Below, piece after piece: positions 34,866 to 42,760 of a stretch of 64,000 bases of DNA. Both the position numbers and the translations under genes were made by a program. The first letter of the stretch is position 1; each line of letters starts with the position of its first letter. Source of the stretch: Kribbella jiaozuonensis (lineage in GTDB: Bacteria; Actinomycetota; Actinomycetes; Propionibacteriales; Kribbellaceae). The stretch covers positions 62,001-126,000 of the forward strand of contig NZ_SZPZ01000002.1 of assembly GCF_005233875.1 (NCBI RefSeq). The letters are read 5' to 3'. The notes beneath the pieces are model-generated. The model had not been told where the DNA came from. It saw only the letters and a list, made by a program, of their open reading frames with translations, and did not search any database.

Positions 34866-35786
34866 ATGAGCACCACAGCACGTGCGGTGAACAGCCCGGA
34901 ACGCGTGAGTGCTGGAAGAGGTGGTCGATTGGCTCGGTCAGCGCTCTGGCACGCTGCCCGCGGTCTGGTCGTGTTTCCGCTCCGACCGGGATCGAAGAGG
35001 CCGGCGGTCGACGACTGGCCACACGCAGCCACCACCGACCCCGGCCAGATCGCTCAGTGGTGGAGCGATGCTCCGTACAACATCGGTGTCGCCACCGGCC
35101 CCTCGAACCTGCTGGTGATCGACCTGGACCGACCCAGGCATCTAGGCGAGAGCCCACCTGAACCCTGGAACACCCGTGGTGTCACTTGTGGCCGCGACGT
35201 CCTCGAGCACCTGGCCAGCATCGCCGGTCAGCGGCTTCCCCGTACCTGGACTGTCACCACTGGCTCCGGTGGACAGCACCTGTACTTCCGGCAGCCCGGT
35301 GAGATCGTCCTCGGCAATACCGCTGGGAAGCTTGGATGGAAGATCGATACCCGCGGCAATGGTGGCTATGTGGTCGCAGCGGGGTCGGTGACCCGAGGCC
35401 AGCGGTATCGAGCCGACCTCATCCGACGTCCCCAGATCCTGCCGGCATGGATCATCGCAGGCCTCACCGCACATGCTCTGCCGGCACCGTGCCCGGGACC
35501 GTCTTCAGGTGTGCGTGTACTCGGTCCGGCCTACGGGTTGAAGGCTCTGGAGGGGCAACTCGACAAGCTCCTCACGTCGACGCCCGGGTATCGCAACGAC
35601 CAGCTGAACGCGTCCGCATACGCCTTGGGACGCGTCGCGGCGTCCGGCGCGCTCGATGCGCAAATGGTGAGTGATGAACTGCTGTCCGCCGCGCTGCGGG
35701 TCGGGCTCGGCCGGCGCGAAGCCGAACGCACAATCGAATCCGGGCTCACCGCCGGTCTCAGCAACCCACGCCGCATTGTCTCCTGA
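34866..35786 (+). CDS. Bifunctional primase/polymerase (Prim-Pol)
   Basis: A 306-residue AEP-type Prim-Pol. ALWHAARGLVVFPLRPGSKR is the N-terminal signature and ATGPSNLLVIDLD contains the catalytic DxD-type motif; GSGGQHLYFR carries the conserved histidine, and KIDTRGNGGYVVAAGS the third acid-basic motif. Such proteins initiate replication of excised AICEs. No helicase domain follows; a short helical tail ends the protein. AGGAG lies before the ATG. With integrase and Xis-like protein it makes up the maintenance module. Confidence 0.88.
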   Translation: MSTTARAVNSPERVSAGRGGRLARSALWHAARGLVVFPLRPGSKRPAVDDWPHAATTDPGQIAQWWSDAPYNIGVATGPSNLLVIDLDRPRHLGESPPEPWNTRGVTCGRDVLEHLASIAGQRLPRTWTVTTGSGGQHLYFRQPGEIVLGNTAGKLGWKIDTRGNGGYVVAAGSVTRGQRYRADLIRRPQILPAWIIAGLTAHALPAPCPGPSSGVRVLGPAYGLKALEGQLDKLLTSTPGYRNDQLNASAYALGRVAASGALDAQMVSDELLSAALRVGLGRREAERTIESGLTAGLSNPRRIVS

Positions 35787-36485
35787 CCGCGCCGCCGACA
35801 AGCACTACGGAGAACGCGACACCAGCTGAACACGCGACGGCGAACGTCGCACCGACAAGAAGCCCAGTCACACCACGCCGAGGTTCTGTAACGATTCGCC
35901 GACCTGGGGCCCGGTCGCGCCGAGCCCCCGCGCGCGGCCGGACTCTCTGGTTCCTCCGGGACGCGCTGACGCCCCCGCCACCCGGGTGGCCTGACCAGCA
36001 GAAGCTCAAATTCAGCAGTGGTCGCGACGTTCCCCTCCTCGCGCTCGTGTCGCGGGCGTCCGGCACTCAACTGGTGCGAACCACCGCCCGCGGTACTTCC
36101 CCAGCGGTCACAATCGACCAGCACGGCTCCGCGCGCCAGGCTCCGATAATCGGTCGGCAGGGGTGGAGATCCGATGTGCTGGTAACGTCGAGTGCAGTGC
36201 GGGCGGTCATTGCGACTGCGTGACTCGGTGAAGGCTGTACCCCCGTGTCACCAAGCCCCCACGCCTCGGGCGGGCCCTCGCCGGCGAGCTGAGGGGCCCG
36301 GCCCGATGGCCCGGTCCAGCGGCCCCGTCCTGAACTCCGTGAGGCATGGATCTCCAGCACGAGCCGACGGTCACGCTACCAACTGAATGGCAGGGCTTGT
36401 TCACCGAACGTGTCAGCCTGATCAGCTGAGTGTCGTTCGGCTGGAGTTGGGTGTGTTTAGGCGTCGGTTTGGGAAGATCTTGGGT
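35787..36485. other. Gene-free segment after Prim-Pol
   Basis: About 700 bases lacking a supportable gene: open frames have no ribosome site and shadow-like composition. A location beside the Prim-Pol gene makes this a candidate for the element's replication origin, but I see no iterons or AT-rich unwinding region. Confidence 0.4.
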
Positions 36486-37238
36486 ATGGATCGCGACGGC
36501 CAGGCCATGGCTTCCGGGTTCACAAGCCCGGAGGAGCCCGAGGTGTCCGCGATCGATCTGGCTGGAGGTGACGCCGCCGAGCGGTTCGCCCGGCTGGCGA
36601 TCGAACTCCATGATTCCGATGGTGTCGAGGAGACCGTCCAGGCGGTGGTGGACTTCGCGCTGCAGGCGCTGGACTGTTCGCATGCCGGCGTCGCCTTGAG
36701 TGTCGCGCGGGGCGATCTGGAGATCCCGGCCGTCACCGATCCGGTCGTCGCCGAGATCTACCAGCATCAGGTCGACGGCGGAAAAGGCCCGCTGGCCGAG
36801 TCGATGCGTGACCACTCGATTGTGCTGGTCCGCGACACGACCACCGACGATCGCTGGCCGCAATGGGCCGCCAAAGTCGTCGGGCTCGGCGTGCGCAGCG
36901 TCCTCGACGTACCGCTCACCACCGCAGCGGGAACGGTTGGCGTGCTGGGCCTGTACTCGGTCCACCCGGACGCGTTCGGACCCGACGAGGAGGCAGTCGC
37001 GCAGATCCTCGCCCGGCACGCCTCCGTCGCCGTCGCCAGCGCCCGGCACGAGGTCAACCTCGCGAACGCTGTCGACGCCCGCAAACTGGTTGGGCAGGCG
37101 ATGGGCATCCTCATGGAGCGCTACGACGTCGACGGCGATCGCGCCTTCGCGATCCTGCGCCGCTACTCCCAAGACACCAACACCAAGCTCCGCGACGTCG
37201 CGGCCCAGCTGATCGAGACCCGCAAGCTGCCCCGCTGA
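36486..37238 (+). CDS. GAF-ANTAR regulator
   Basis: A 250-residue protein: a GAF sensor (about 30-170, phrases LAIELHDSDGVEETVQAVVD, GLGVRSVLDVPLTT, GVLGLYS) and a C-terminal ANTAR domain (ARKLVGQAMGILMERYDVDG onward to AAQLIETRKL). ANTAR proteins bind paired hexaloop hairpins in nascent RNA and prevent termination. It may control a distant operon, since no clear double-hairpin leader is next to it. ATG 36486 (TTGGGTATGG) may be read with a very short or no leader. Confidence 0.88.
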   Translation: MDRDGQAMASGFTSPEEPEVSAIDLAGGDAAERFARLAIELHDSDGVEETVQAVVDFALQALDCSHAGVALSVARGDLEIPAVTDPVVAEIYQHQVDGGKGPLAESMRDHSIVLVRDTTTDDRWPQWAAKVVGLGVRSVLDVPLTTAAGTVGVLGLYSVHPDAFGPDEEAVAQILARHASVAVASARHEVNLANAVDARKLVGQAMGILMERYDVDGDRAFAILRRYSQDTNTKLRDVAAQLIETRKLPR

Positions 37239-37772
37239 GCCTGTCGGTGTAACGCCGACGCCTAGAGCGCGATGTGGCTAGTGAGGCGCCGGTGTGACTT
37301 TGGTGGGCGCCGGCGGTGTCAGGGGACCCGGATCGCGCGCGAGGTCAGGGTCTCCAGGATCCGGGAGTTCAGACCAGCAGCCCCGGAACCGACCACCGCC
37401 CGCACGGAGCGGTCACGCGCGCTGATTGGCGCAACGCGCGTGACCTGAGCAGCCAGCTCTCCCGCGCGGGCTTCCGGCCACCTGAGTGCCCGGTTCTCAG
37501 CATCGAGTCCTGTATTCAGCCGGCATTCAGCGTCCCAGCGGAGAGACGATCGAACGGCGATACGCTCTGCCCGCCTGCTGCCCCTGTCGTCGGTCCGCAA
37601 CTGAGCAACTGCGCACACGCCAGGTTGTCTGCTGTGCTGAAGGCGTGCTCATGGACCGCTCGCAGAGCGCCATGGTCAACAGTTGCAAGCGCGGCTCGCG
37701 GCGGCTCACCCCCGCCAAATGACGGTTGTTGCCTGGGTACAGGGCGTTCAAGAACTGCGACGGAAGGAGCAG
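37239..37772. other. Gene-free segment
   Basis: 534 bases with no supportable gene. Frames open on both strands but without starts, ribosome sites or protein-like periodicity. A GGCGCC-rich stretch occurs around 37282-37312. Confidence 0.4.
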
Positions 37773-37985
37773 ATGATGCCGGAGGCAACATCGAACCGCA
37801 ACGGTGGCAAGGATTGGACCGGCGAGCAGGTGCAGCAGTTGCGGGAGCTTGCCGAGGGCAACACACCAGTGGGGGTGATGAGCGCGAAACTCGGGAGGAC
37901 CGAGGATGCGATCCGGTCCAAGGCACAGTCGGAGGGCATCACACTGGCGCCGCCGAACCGGTCGCCGTACGGTGACATGAGCTGA
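37773..37985 (+). CDS. Small DNA-binding-like protein
   Basis: A 70-residue protein (KDWTGEQVQQLRELAEGNTP, GVMSAKLGRTEDAIRSKAQS) with the Trp-containing first helix and trihelical pattern of SANT/Myb or GcrA-like domains. GGAAGGAGC precedes the ATG. Probably a small regulator. The C-terminal RSPYGDMS is conserved-looking in short actinobacterial proteins of this kind. Confidence 0.65.
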   Translation: MMPEATSNRNGGKDWTGEQVQQLRELAEGNTPVGVMSAKLGRTEDAIRSKAQSEGITLAPPNRSPYGDMS

Positions 37986-38006
37986 GCACGGGCGCATGCT
38001 GGTGAC

Positions 38007-38183
38007 GTGGCCGGCGGGTGGCGGTGCGGGAAGTGCGACGGGGCCGAGGTCCCAGAGCACCATCGGTGCTGCCCGTTGCGCAGCGCGTCGCTGCCCGTGA
38101 CGAGCCCGCGGATGGTCGTGTGGCCACGTTGGACGGAGTGGCGCGGTTGGAGCAGCGATGAGTCCCGCGCGTCGGCCAACTGA
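38007..38183 (+). CDS. Possible small Cys/Trp-rich protein
   Basis: A 58-codon frame from GTG (VAGGWRCGKCDGAEVPEHHR) with CGKC, HH and CC that could bind zinc. It overlaps the start of the ligase gene by 26 bases. There is no clear ribosome site; support is weak. Confidence 0.25.
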   Translation: MAGGWRCGKCDGAEVPEHHRCCPLRSASLPVTSPRMVVWPRWTEWRGWSSDESRASAN

Positions 38184-38811
38184 CACCGACCAGGTACGGA
38201 TCCCGGCCGACCTGGCTGGGCCGGTCGAGGTCGCGCTGGCGAAATCGGTCGACCAGATCCCCGGCCCGCGGGCGATGCCGGGCGGTTCACGATATGAAGT
38301 GAAGTGGGACGGCTACCGTGTCGCGATCGTCCGCCGCGGGCAGGCAGCGCGGCTGTGGACACGCAACCGCAGCGACATCACCGACCGGTTCCCTGACATC
38401 GCTGCCGCCGCGATCCTCCAGGTCCCCGATGGCGTGGTGCTCGACGGTGAGCTGGTGATCCTCGGCGCCGATGGTCGCCTCAGCTTCGATGCGCTTCAGC
38501 AGCGCCTCGTCACCAGCCCCGCGAAGGCCCGGGCCAAGGCGGCCGAGCTTCCGGCCTCCTACGCCGCGTTCGACGTGCTCGCCACCGGCGGTGTCGACCT
38601 GCGTACGCAGCGCTGGACCGTCCGCCGGCAACGTCTCGAGCAGCTGTCCAAGGGCTGGGTCCCGCCCTTGCAGCTCACACCTGTCACCGATGACGTCGAC
38701 GAGGCCACCGAGTGGTTCGAGGTGCTGCCCGCTGCGATGGGAGTCGAGGGACTCGTCGTCAAAGGCGCGGCCTCGCGCTACACGCCAGGCCGCCGCGACG
38801 CCTGGGTCAAG
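38158..38811 (+). pseudogene. ATP-dependent DNA ligase, N-terminal fragment
   Basis: Codons 1-218 encode the adenylation domain of a LigC/LigD-type ATP-dependent ligase: the adenylated lysine K49 in YEVKWDGYR, motif III LDGELV, motif IV GVEGLVVKG, and the beginning of motif V (WVK). At 38811 the homology stops abruptly and the frame runs on through unrelated codons to 39090. The missing motif and the OB-fold are found 955 bases downstream in the same orientation (39767-40168), so one gene has been interrupted. Confidence 0.85.
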
Positions 38812-38946
38812 CTCAATTCTGCTGGGGTGCACCGTGTTCGGTCTGAGCTCGCTCGGGTGTTGATCGAGGTCAGCGCGCTGAGCGGTGTTCCTGGACGGTG
38901 CGCGACGGGTGTCGCGGACGGGGGTGAGCAGCGAGGTCCTGGGCAA

Positions 38947-39480
38947 TCAGCTCCACCGGTAGCGAGTCTGGGACGACTCGCTACCGGTGCTGAAGGCGAA
39001 TGCCTTGTCGGGCTGAACCCTGTAGAGCTGAGCACTCCCGGTCCGAACGGCGTTGCCCAGTTGATGCCAGGTTCCGTCCTCGCGGGTTAGCTGCCAGCCG
39101 TAGGCCTGTTCGAACGCGGTCGCCACGGCTTCCCTGGTGGCCTGGTCGGTGACGAGGCTCGCAGTGCCTTCGATGACGTAGTCGTTGCCGGTCAGGGTGG
39201 CGGTTCCGGCGGTGAGCGCGCAGTGCGGGTTGGCGCTGACATTCTTGGCTTTCTGCTCGTTCTCGCCGGTGGTGAACCACATTGCGTCGAGCGCCCAGAT
39301 TGCCAGCAACGGGGTCACATGGGGCCGGCCGTCCCGGCGTACCGTGCACAACTGAAATTTCTGGATCCGCTGCAGTGCCCACTCCGTCACCTCCCACGGT
39401 GTCGGGCCGGCGCCTGGCGTGGAGAAGGGACCGACGCTGGTCTGCGGCGCGGCCGAGTCGTGGGCCGTCGGAGTAGTCAT
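38947..39480 (-). CDS. Pyridoxamine 5'-phosphate oxidase-family flavoprotein
   Basis: A 177-residue split-barrel flavin protein: ALQRIQKFQLCTVRRDGRPH, VTPLLAIWALDAMWFTTGEN and NVSANPHCALTAGT are the strands that contact FMN or F420 in this family. Members reduce or oxidise small substrates, or serve as flavin-binding stress proteins. It starts at ATG 39480 after a strong AGGAGGAAACC. The gene lies, in reverse orientation, inside the ligase gene, so it belongs to the inserted segment. Confidence 0.85.
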   Translation of the reverse strand: MTTPTAHDSAAPQTSVGPFSTPGAGPTPWEVTEWALQRIQKFQLCTVRRDGRPHVTPLLAIWALDAMWFTTGENEQKAKNVSANPHCALTAGTATLTGNDYVIEGTASLVTDQATREAVATAFEQAYGWQLTREDGTWHQLGNAVRTGSAQLYRVQPDKAFAFSTGSESSQTRYRWS

Positions 39481-39535
39481 GGTTTCCTCCTGATGATCGT
39501 CGCGGATTCCGCCCCGGCACAGCCGTGGGCGCAGC

Positions 39536-39653
39536 TCAGTGGGTCTCGGCGAGATGGTCGGCCAGCATCGTGCTGACCGACAGCGTCGGCCTCCGCGCCC
39601 GTACCGACCAGCGGATCGATATGACGCTGAATCTGATCCTGGATCTCATCCAT
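39536..39653 (-). pseudogene. Possible small gene with a frameshift
   Basis: A leftward frame starts MDEIQDQIQRHIDPLVGTGA and, after one base slip near ACGCTGTCGG, continues as VSTMLADHLAETH and stop. The joined sequence looks like a 37-residue protein, whereas the unshifted frame becomes low-complexity. It precedes the PNPOx-like gene. Evidence is only internal. Confidence 0.25.
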
Positions 39654-39766
39654 GGCTCTCCACGTCACTTCCCGACCGCGCCTCGCCGCAGAAACTGGTG
39701 TCGCACACCTACTGAATGACCATCTCAACGTGACAGTGCACGACACCGAACTCAACCCTCTAGAAG

Positions 39767-40168
39767 GTCAAGCACCGAGAAACCCGCGAGATCATCGTCG
39801 GCGGAGTTCTCGGACCGATCAGCCGCCCCGACGTCGTGATCGCCGGCCTCTACAACGGCCAGGGAGAACTGGTCGTCATCGGCCGCACTGTGCCGCTCAA
39901 ACCCGACCAGTCCGCCCAGCTCGCCGCCGTACTCCAGCCCGCCGCCGACGACCACCCATGGCCCGACGAGATCACCTCATACCGCTGGGGAGGCCCCGAC
40001 TCCAAGAAGCCACTGACCAAGGTTCAACCCACCGTCGTGGCCGAAGTCGCCGCCGACGCCTCCACGCAGGCCGGCCAAGCCCGCCACGGTATGCGCTACC
40101 TCCGACACCGCCCCGACCTCCGGCCCGACGACCTTCCGACACTGCCACAAGACGGCGAAGACAGCTGA
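39767..40168 (+). pseudogene. ATP-dependent DNA ligase, C-terminal fragment
   Basis: The frame reads VKHRETREIIVGGVLGP, then AGLYNGQGELVVIGRTVPL and ITSYRWGGPDSKKPLTKVQP, the OB-fold of the ligase whose adenylation domain ends at 38811. Together the two parts give about 352 residues, the normal size for LigC-type enzymes. As separate pieces neither would ligate DNA; the C-terminal part has no start with a ribosome site. Confidence 0.85.
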
Positions 40169-40952
40169 CCCGATCACCACCACGGCTGCGTGATTCTGTT
40201 GCACAGACGGCCAGTAGTCGCCACCTCGAGCCACGATGAATCAAGGTCGCTAGACGCAACTCCGCGAGAGTCGGTGGGAGAAGTCGCTGGTCTTGCCCCT
40301 TAGACAGCAGGAACCTCTCAGCGCGGGGACATGCTGGGCCGGATCACACGGTTTTGTTGCCCCACCTCTACGGGGTCGGGTTTCATGGAGCGAAGGCCCC
40401 GGCCGGAGGAGGGGTGGGGGGCCCGGCCGGGACCTTCAGTTTTGCGCGGGCGGCTTACACGGGGTCGGCCACGACGCCGACATTCCGGAACTCCGCCTGC
40501 AGTGCGTTGACCCGCGCCGCCGGCTCGCCGGTGAGAGCCAAAAGCTGGATCCTTATCGCCGGCATTGATATCCCAGCGCGGACACGCCCGATTCGCGGCA
40601 CCTCGATGACCACGGTCCGAGTGAGCCTCGAGCGTTTCGTCGACATGGATCTGGTACCGCGGCAAGGCCGCGACCCGGTCGGTCCCGGCAATGAACTCCG
40701 GGCATTCCACAACCTCGGTTCCGATCCCGGTATGGACCTCATGAGGGAGAACCGAAGACGCTCAGCGCCCTGCTGAGGCGAGAAATCACCGGCAACACCA
40801 CGGTAACCCCGCGTGGCCGGGCAGGGAACCACCACCCCGCGACTACTCGCCGACCTTGGCCGGCGGGAGGCCGAACCCACAGTCCATCCCGGTCTGCGCG
40901 CAGGTCTTCTGCGACCGCGCGGCATGGCCTAGCAACCTAAGTCCGCGGGCCC
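40169..40952. other. Gene-free segment with a terminator
   Basis: About 780 bases without a supported gene between the ligase remnant and the XRE gene. It contains the hairpin at 40393-40436. Open frames (for example 40354-40776) have no ribosome site and no recognisable protein pattern. Confidence 0.45.
40393..40445 (+). terminator. Intrinsic terminator
   Basis: AAGGCCCCGGCCGG (40393-40406) and CCGGCCGGGACCTT (about 40423-40436) form a long stem around a G-rich loop, followed by CAGTTTTG. It is the best U-tract terminator in this part of the element, facing right. Confidence 0.65.
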
Positions 40953-41219
40953 TCAAGCAGGCGGGATCCCCAGGGCTCGGAGAGCCTCGGCCGGCGCGCC
41001 CAGGAGCAGTTCGCGCAGATCGATCTCGAGCGCAGCGCAAAGGGCCACCGCATCAGCCAGCGTCACCCGACGCGTACCGGCTTCAACCGTGGACACCGTC
41101 TGCCGGGACCAGCCCATCTCGTCCGCCAGATCCTCTTGACGGAGCCGCCGCCGGGCGCGAGCGGCGCGCACGTTCGCGGCCACCAAGGCGTCCAGCTCTT
41201 CTGGCTCCATGCCCGGCAT
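40953..41219 (-). CDS. XRE repressor-like protein of a duplicated module
   Basis: An 88-residue helix-turn-helix protein (NVRAARARRRLRQEDLADEM, GWSRQTVSTVEAGTRRVTLA). It ends LLLGAPAEALRALGI. The prophage protein at 54197-54463 shares the same length and most of the sequence (NVRAARAR, QDLADDMGW, LLDGAPAEVFKALGL). Each is divergent from a small Cys/His-rich gene, so this is half of a repeated two-gene unit. A lysogeny-type repressor or antitoxin role is plausible, not shown. Confidence 0.85.
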   Translation of the reverse strand: MPGMEPEELDALVAANVRAARARRRLRQEDLADEMGWSRQTVSTVEAGTRRVTLADAVALCAALEIDLRELLLGAPAEALRALGIPPA

Positions 41220-41309
41220 GTTGCCAAGTAACGCGGACCGGCGTCATGTCGCGAATCCGGGCCCGTGTCACGCTGTAAATGCGCACAGACCGAGAGTAGA
41301 GAATTACGC

Positions 41310-41322
41310 TAGAATTCCTTGC
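41310..41322 (+). promoter_or_regulatory. -10 box for a leaderless transcript
   Basis: TAGAAT (41310-41315) ends seven bases before the ATG at 41323, and no ribosome site is present. Transcription would start at or next to the ATG, so the mRNA is probably leaderless, as is common in actinobacteria. Confidence 0.5.
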
Positions 41323-41541
41323 ATGACGCCAGAGAATCGGTCGGAAGGTGAGCGAGATTACAGCTGGGCCTGCATGGCCACCTACCGGCACAACTCATGG
41401 GCGGTCTCGTACTGCACGAAGCCAAAGGACCCGCAACACAAGCACCATGTCGCCCACGACGCGGGGCGCCACTACCTGTTCGGCTGGACGGAAGAGTCGA
41501 ACTCCGCTGCGACGACGCAGGAGGCCGGCCGCCGCATGTAG
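41323..41541 (+). CDS. Small Cys/His-rich protein of a duplicated module
   Basis: A 72-residue protein: CMATYR, YCTKPKDPQHKHHV, HDAGRHYLFGWTEES. The prophage protein at 54608 reads CMSTYR, YCSLPKYPEHTHHQ, NDAGGHYLMGWSDES, so two Cys, HxHH, DAGxHYL and GW are invariant. This looks like a small metal-binding fold not known to me. It is divergent from the XRE gene by 103 bases and is probably repressed by it. Function is unknown: toxin, anti-defence protein or early regulator are all possible. Confidence 0.8.
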   Translation: MTPENRSEGERDYSWACMATYRHNSWAVSYCTKPKDPQHKHHVAHDAGRHYLFGWTEESNSAATTQEAGRRM

Positions 41542-41591
41542 GGGGACACTTAGCCGATAGCGGCCTATCGAACATATGCTCTAATACTGTC

Positions 41592-41975
41592 ATGACGAGC
41601 AAGGGGATCGGAGACGTGCGGCGGGTGCTCGGTCAGCCCCAGAGCTGGATTGACCAGCACTTCGCGCGGCCAGCGCCTGACCTGCCCGATTCCGGCGGTG
41701 ACCCGCTGGTCGACTTCCTCAGTTACCAGATCCGGCGGTGGGAGAGCGAGGTCGCGACCGAGTCTCGCGAATACAGCCAAGGTCCCGGTGGTGCCGCGTT
41801 CCTCCGTTGGGCGCTCAACATCCGCCGGCAGTGCAACGCGCTCAGGCTCGTCCTCGCGCAGTACGCCGAAGCTCGGGCCGCCGATGCTCCCGAAACGCTC
41901 GTGCTGCGGGAGCAGCTCGACCACCTCGCAACTGCCTTCAACAGCCATCCTGACTGGCGTGCGACCTGGGATTGA
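41592..41975 (+). CDS. DUF6221-like protein
   Basis: A 127-residue protein. The core (DPLVDFLSYQIRRWESEVAT) and the ending LATAFNSHPDWRATWD follow the DUF6221 pattern (FLxxRLxED... LAxxYxxHPxYRxxW), a family seen in actinophages and elements. TAATAC (41582) lies five bases before the ATG, again suggesting a leaderless message. It may form an early unit with the small Cys/His gene. Confidence 0.6.
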   Translation: MTSKGIGDVRRVLGQPQSWIDQHFARPAPDLPDSGGDPLVDFLSYQIRRWESEVATESREYSQGPGGAAFLRWALNIRRQCNALRLVLAQYAEARAADAPETLVLREQLDHLATAFNSHPDWRATWD

Positions 41976-42014
41976 TCAAGCGACCCGCAGCGGAACCAAG
42001 GGGAGAGTTAGGCC

Positions 42015-42449
42015 CTAGCCAGCGAGTCGGCCCGGTACCTCGAGCGGCGGCTGGCCCGAACGCCGCCACGTCCAGCCGAACGTTGCATGCACGCCCGCGA
42101 CATAACCGGGTGGATCGATCGACTCCCGCCGGAGGGCATGCAGCCGCTCTGCTTCTAGGGCTTCTGCCTCGATCGACTCCTCGATCGCCAGCTCACGCTT
42201 GCGCGAGATCGGCGACCGTGCCAGCTCGCCGCGCCGACCGTTAATGGGCTGTGCGTATCGGACGCCGGCGTTCGCGATCCAGCGGCAAGCCGAAACAACG
42301 CCCGCGAGGTAGCCGTCTTCACGACCTTGCGCCGCGAGAGCGTCGGCGCGCTCCTCGGCGGCCAGCCACACCAGCGCGAAATCGTGACGCCGCACGCCGC
42401 GTAGATGCTCGCGCCGGATCTCGTCGAAGTCGCTGCCCGTCAGCTCCAT
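42015..42449 (-). CDS. Unknown helical protein
   Basis: A 144-residue protein starting MELTGSDFDEIRREHLRGVR. It is mostly helical with a charged central helix (RELAIEESIEAEALEAERLH) and a Trp-containing end (FGWTWRRSGQPPLEVPGRLA). The ATG at 42449 is chosen because upstream codons are low-complexity. Stands alone; no family recognised. Confidence 0.55.
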   Translation of the reverse strand: MELTGSDFDEIRREHLRGVRRHDFALVWLAAEERADALAAQGREDGYLAGVVSACRWIANAGVRYAQPINGRRGELARSPISRKRELAIEESIEAEALEAERLHALRRESIDPPGYVAGVHATFGWTWRRSGQPPLEVPGRLAG

Positions 42450-42760
42450 ACCAGATACGGTCCCATGCCCCACCGACACTCGCCAGATGTTCGCCGCGGG
42501 AGCGGCGGCAGATACCACATCATTTGCGCGTGAACGACACACCGACGCCGCCACCCACGCAGCGCGGCTCGGCAGACCCCCCATTCGCGGCGGGACCTTC
42601 GGGCGGCCTTCCAGCGTGCTTGCCCCGGAACCGATCATGTGCGGTGGCATGACGGGTGCTGCGCTGGTGGCCACGTCCCGAAGGTCTGCAATCAAGAGTG
42701 CCCTATCGGCGGGAGACCTGTCGGCGGTTATCCACAGGCCTCGGATGGAATCGGTGGTGC

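Larger units (their letters stand above)
38812..39766. other. 955-bp insertion splitting the ligase gene
   Basis: Removing this segment joins TGGGTCAAG to GTCAAGCACCGAG and restores WVKVKHRETREIIVGG, the normal ligase motif V/VI region. A GGTCAAG heptamer is present at both junctions. The insert contains a PNPOx-like gene and a small broken frame, both leftward. I see no transposase and no terminal inverted repeats. Confidence 0.75.

Noticed and set aside
35531..36124. Leftward frame overlapping the Prim-Pol end
   Set aside because: Arg/Ser/Cys-rich shadow composition; overlaps a recognised gene.
38812..39090. C-terminal 93 codons of the rightward frame that begins as DNA ligase
   Set aside because: Ligase homology stops at 38811 and resumes at 39767; the intervening codons oppose the flavoprotein gene and have no ligase features.
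40354..40776. Rightward 140-codon frame
   Set aside because: Crosses a strong hairpin terminator at 40393-40436 and lacks ribosome site and protein-like pattern.
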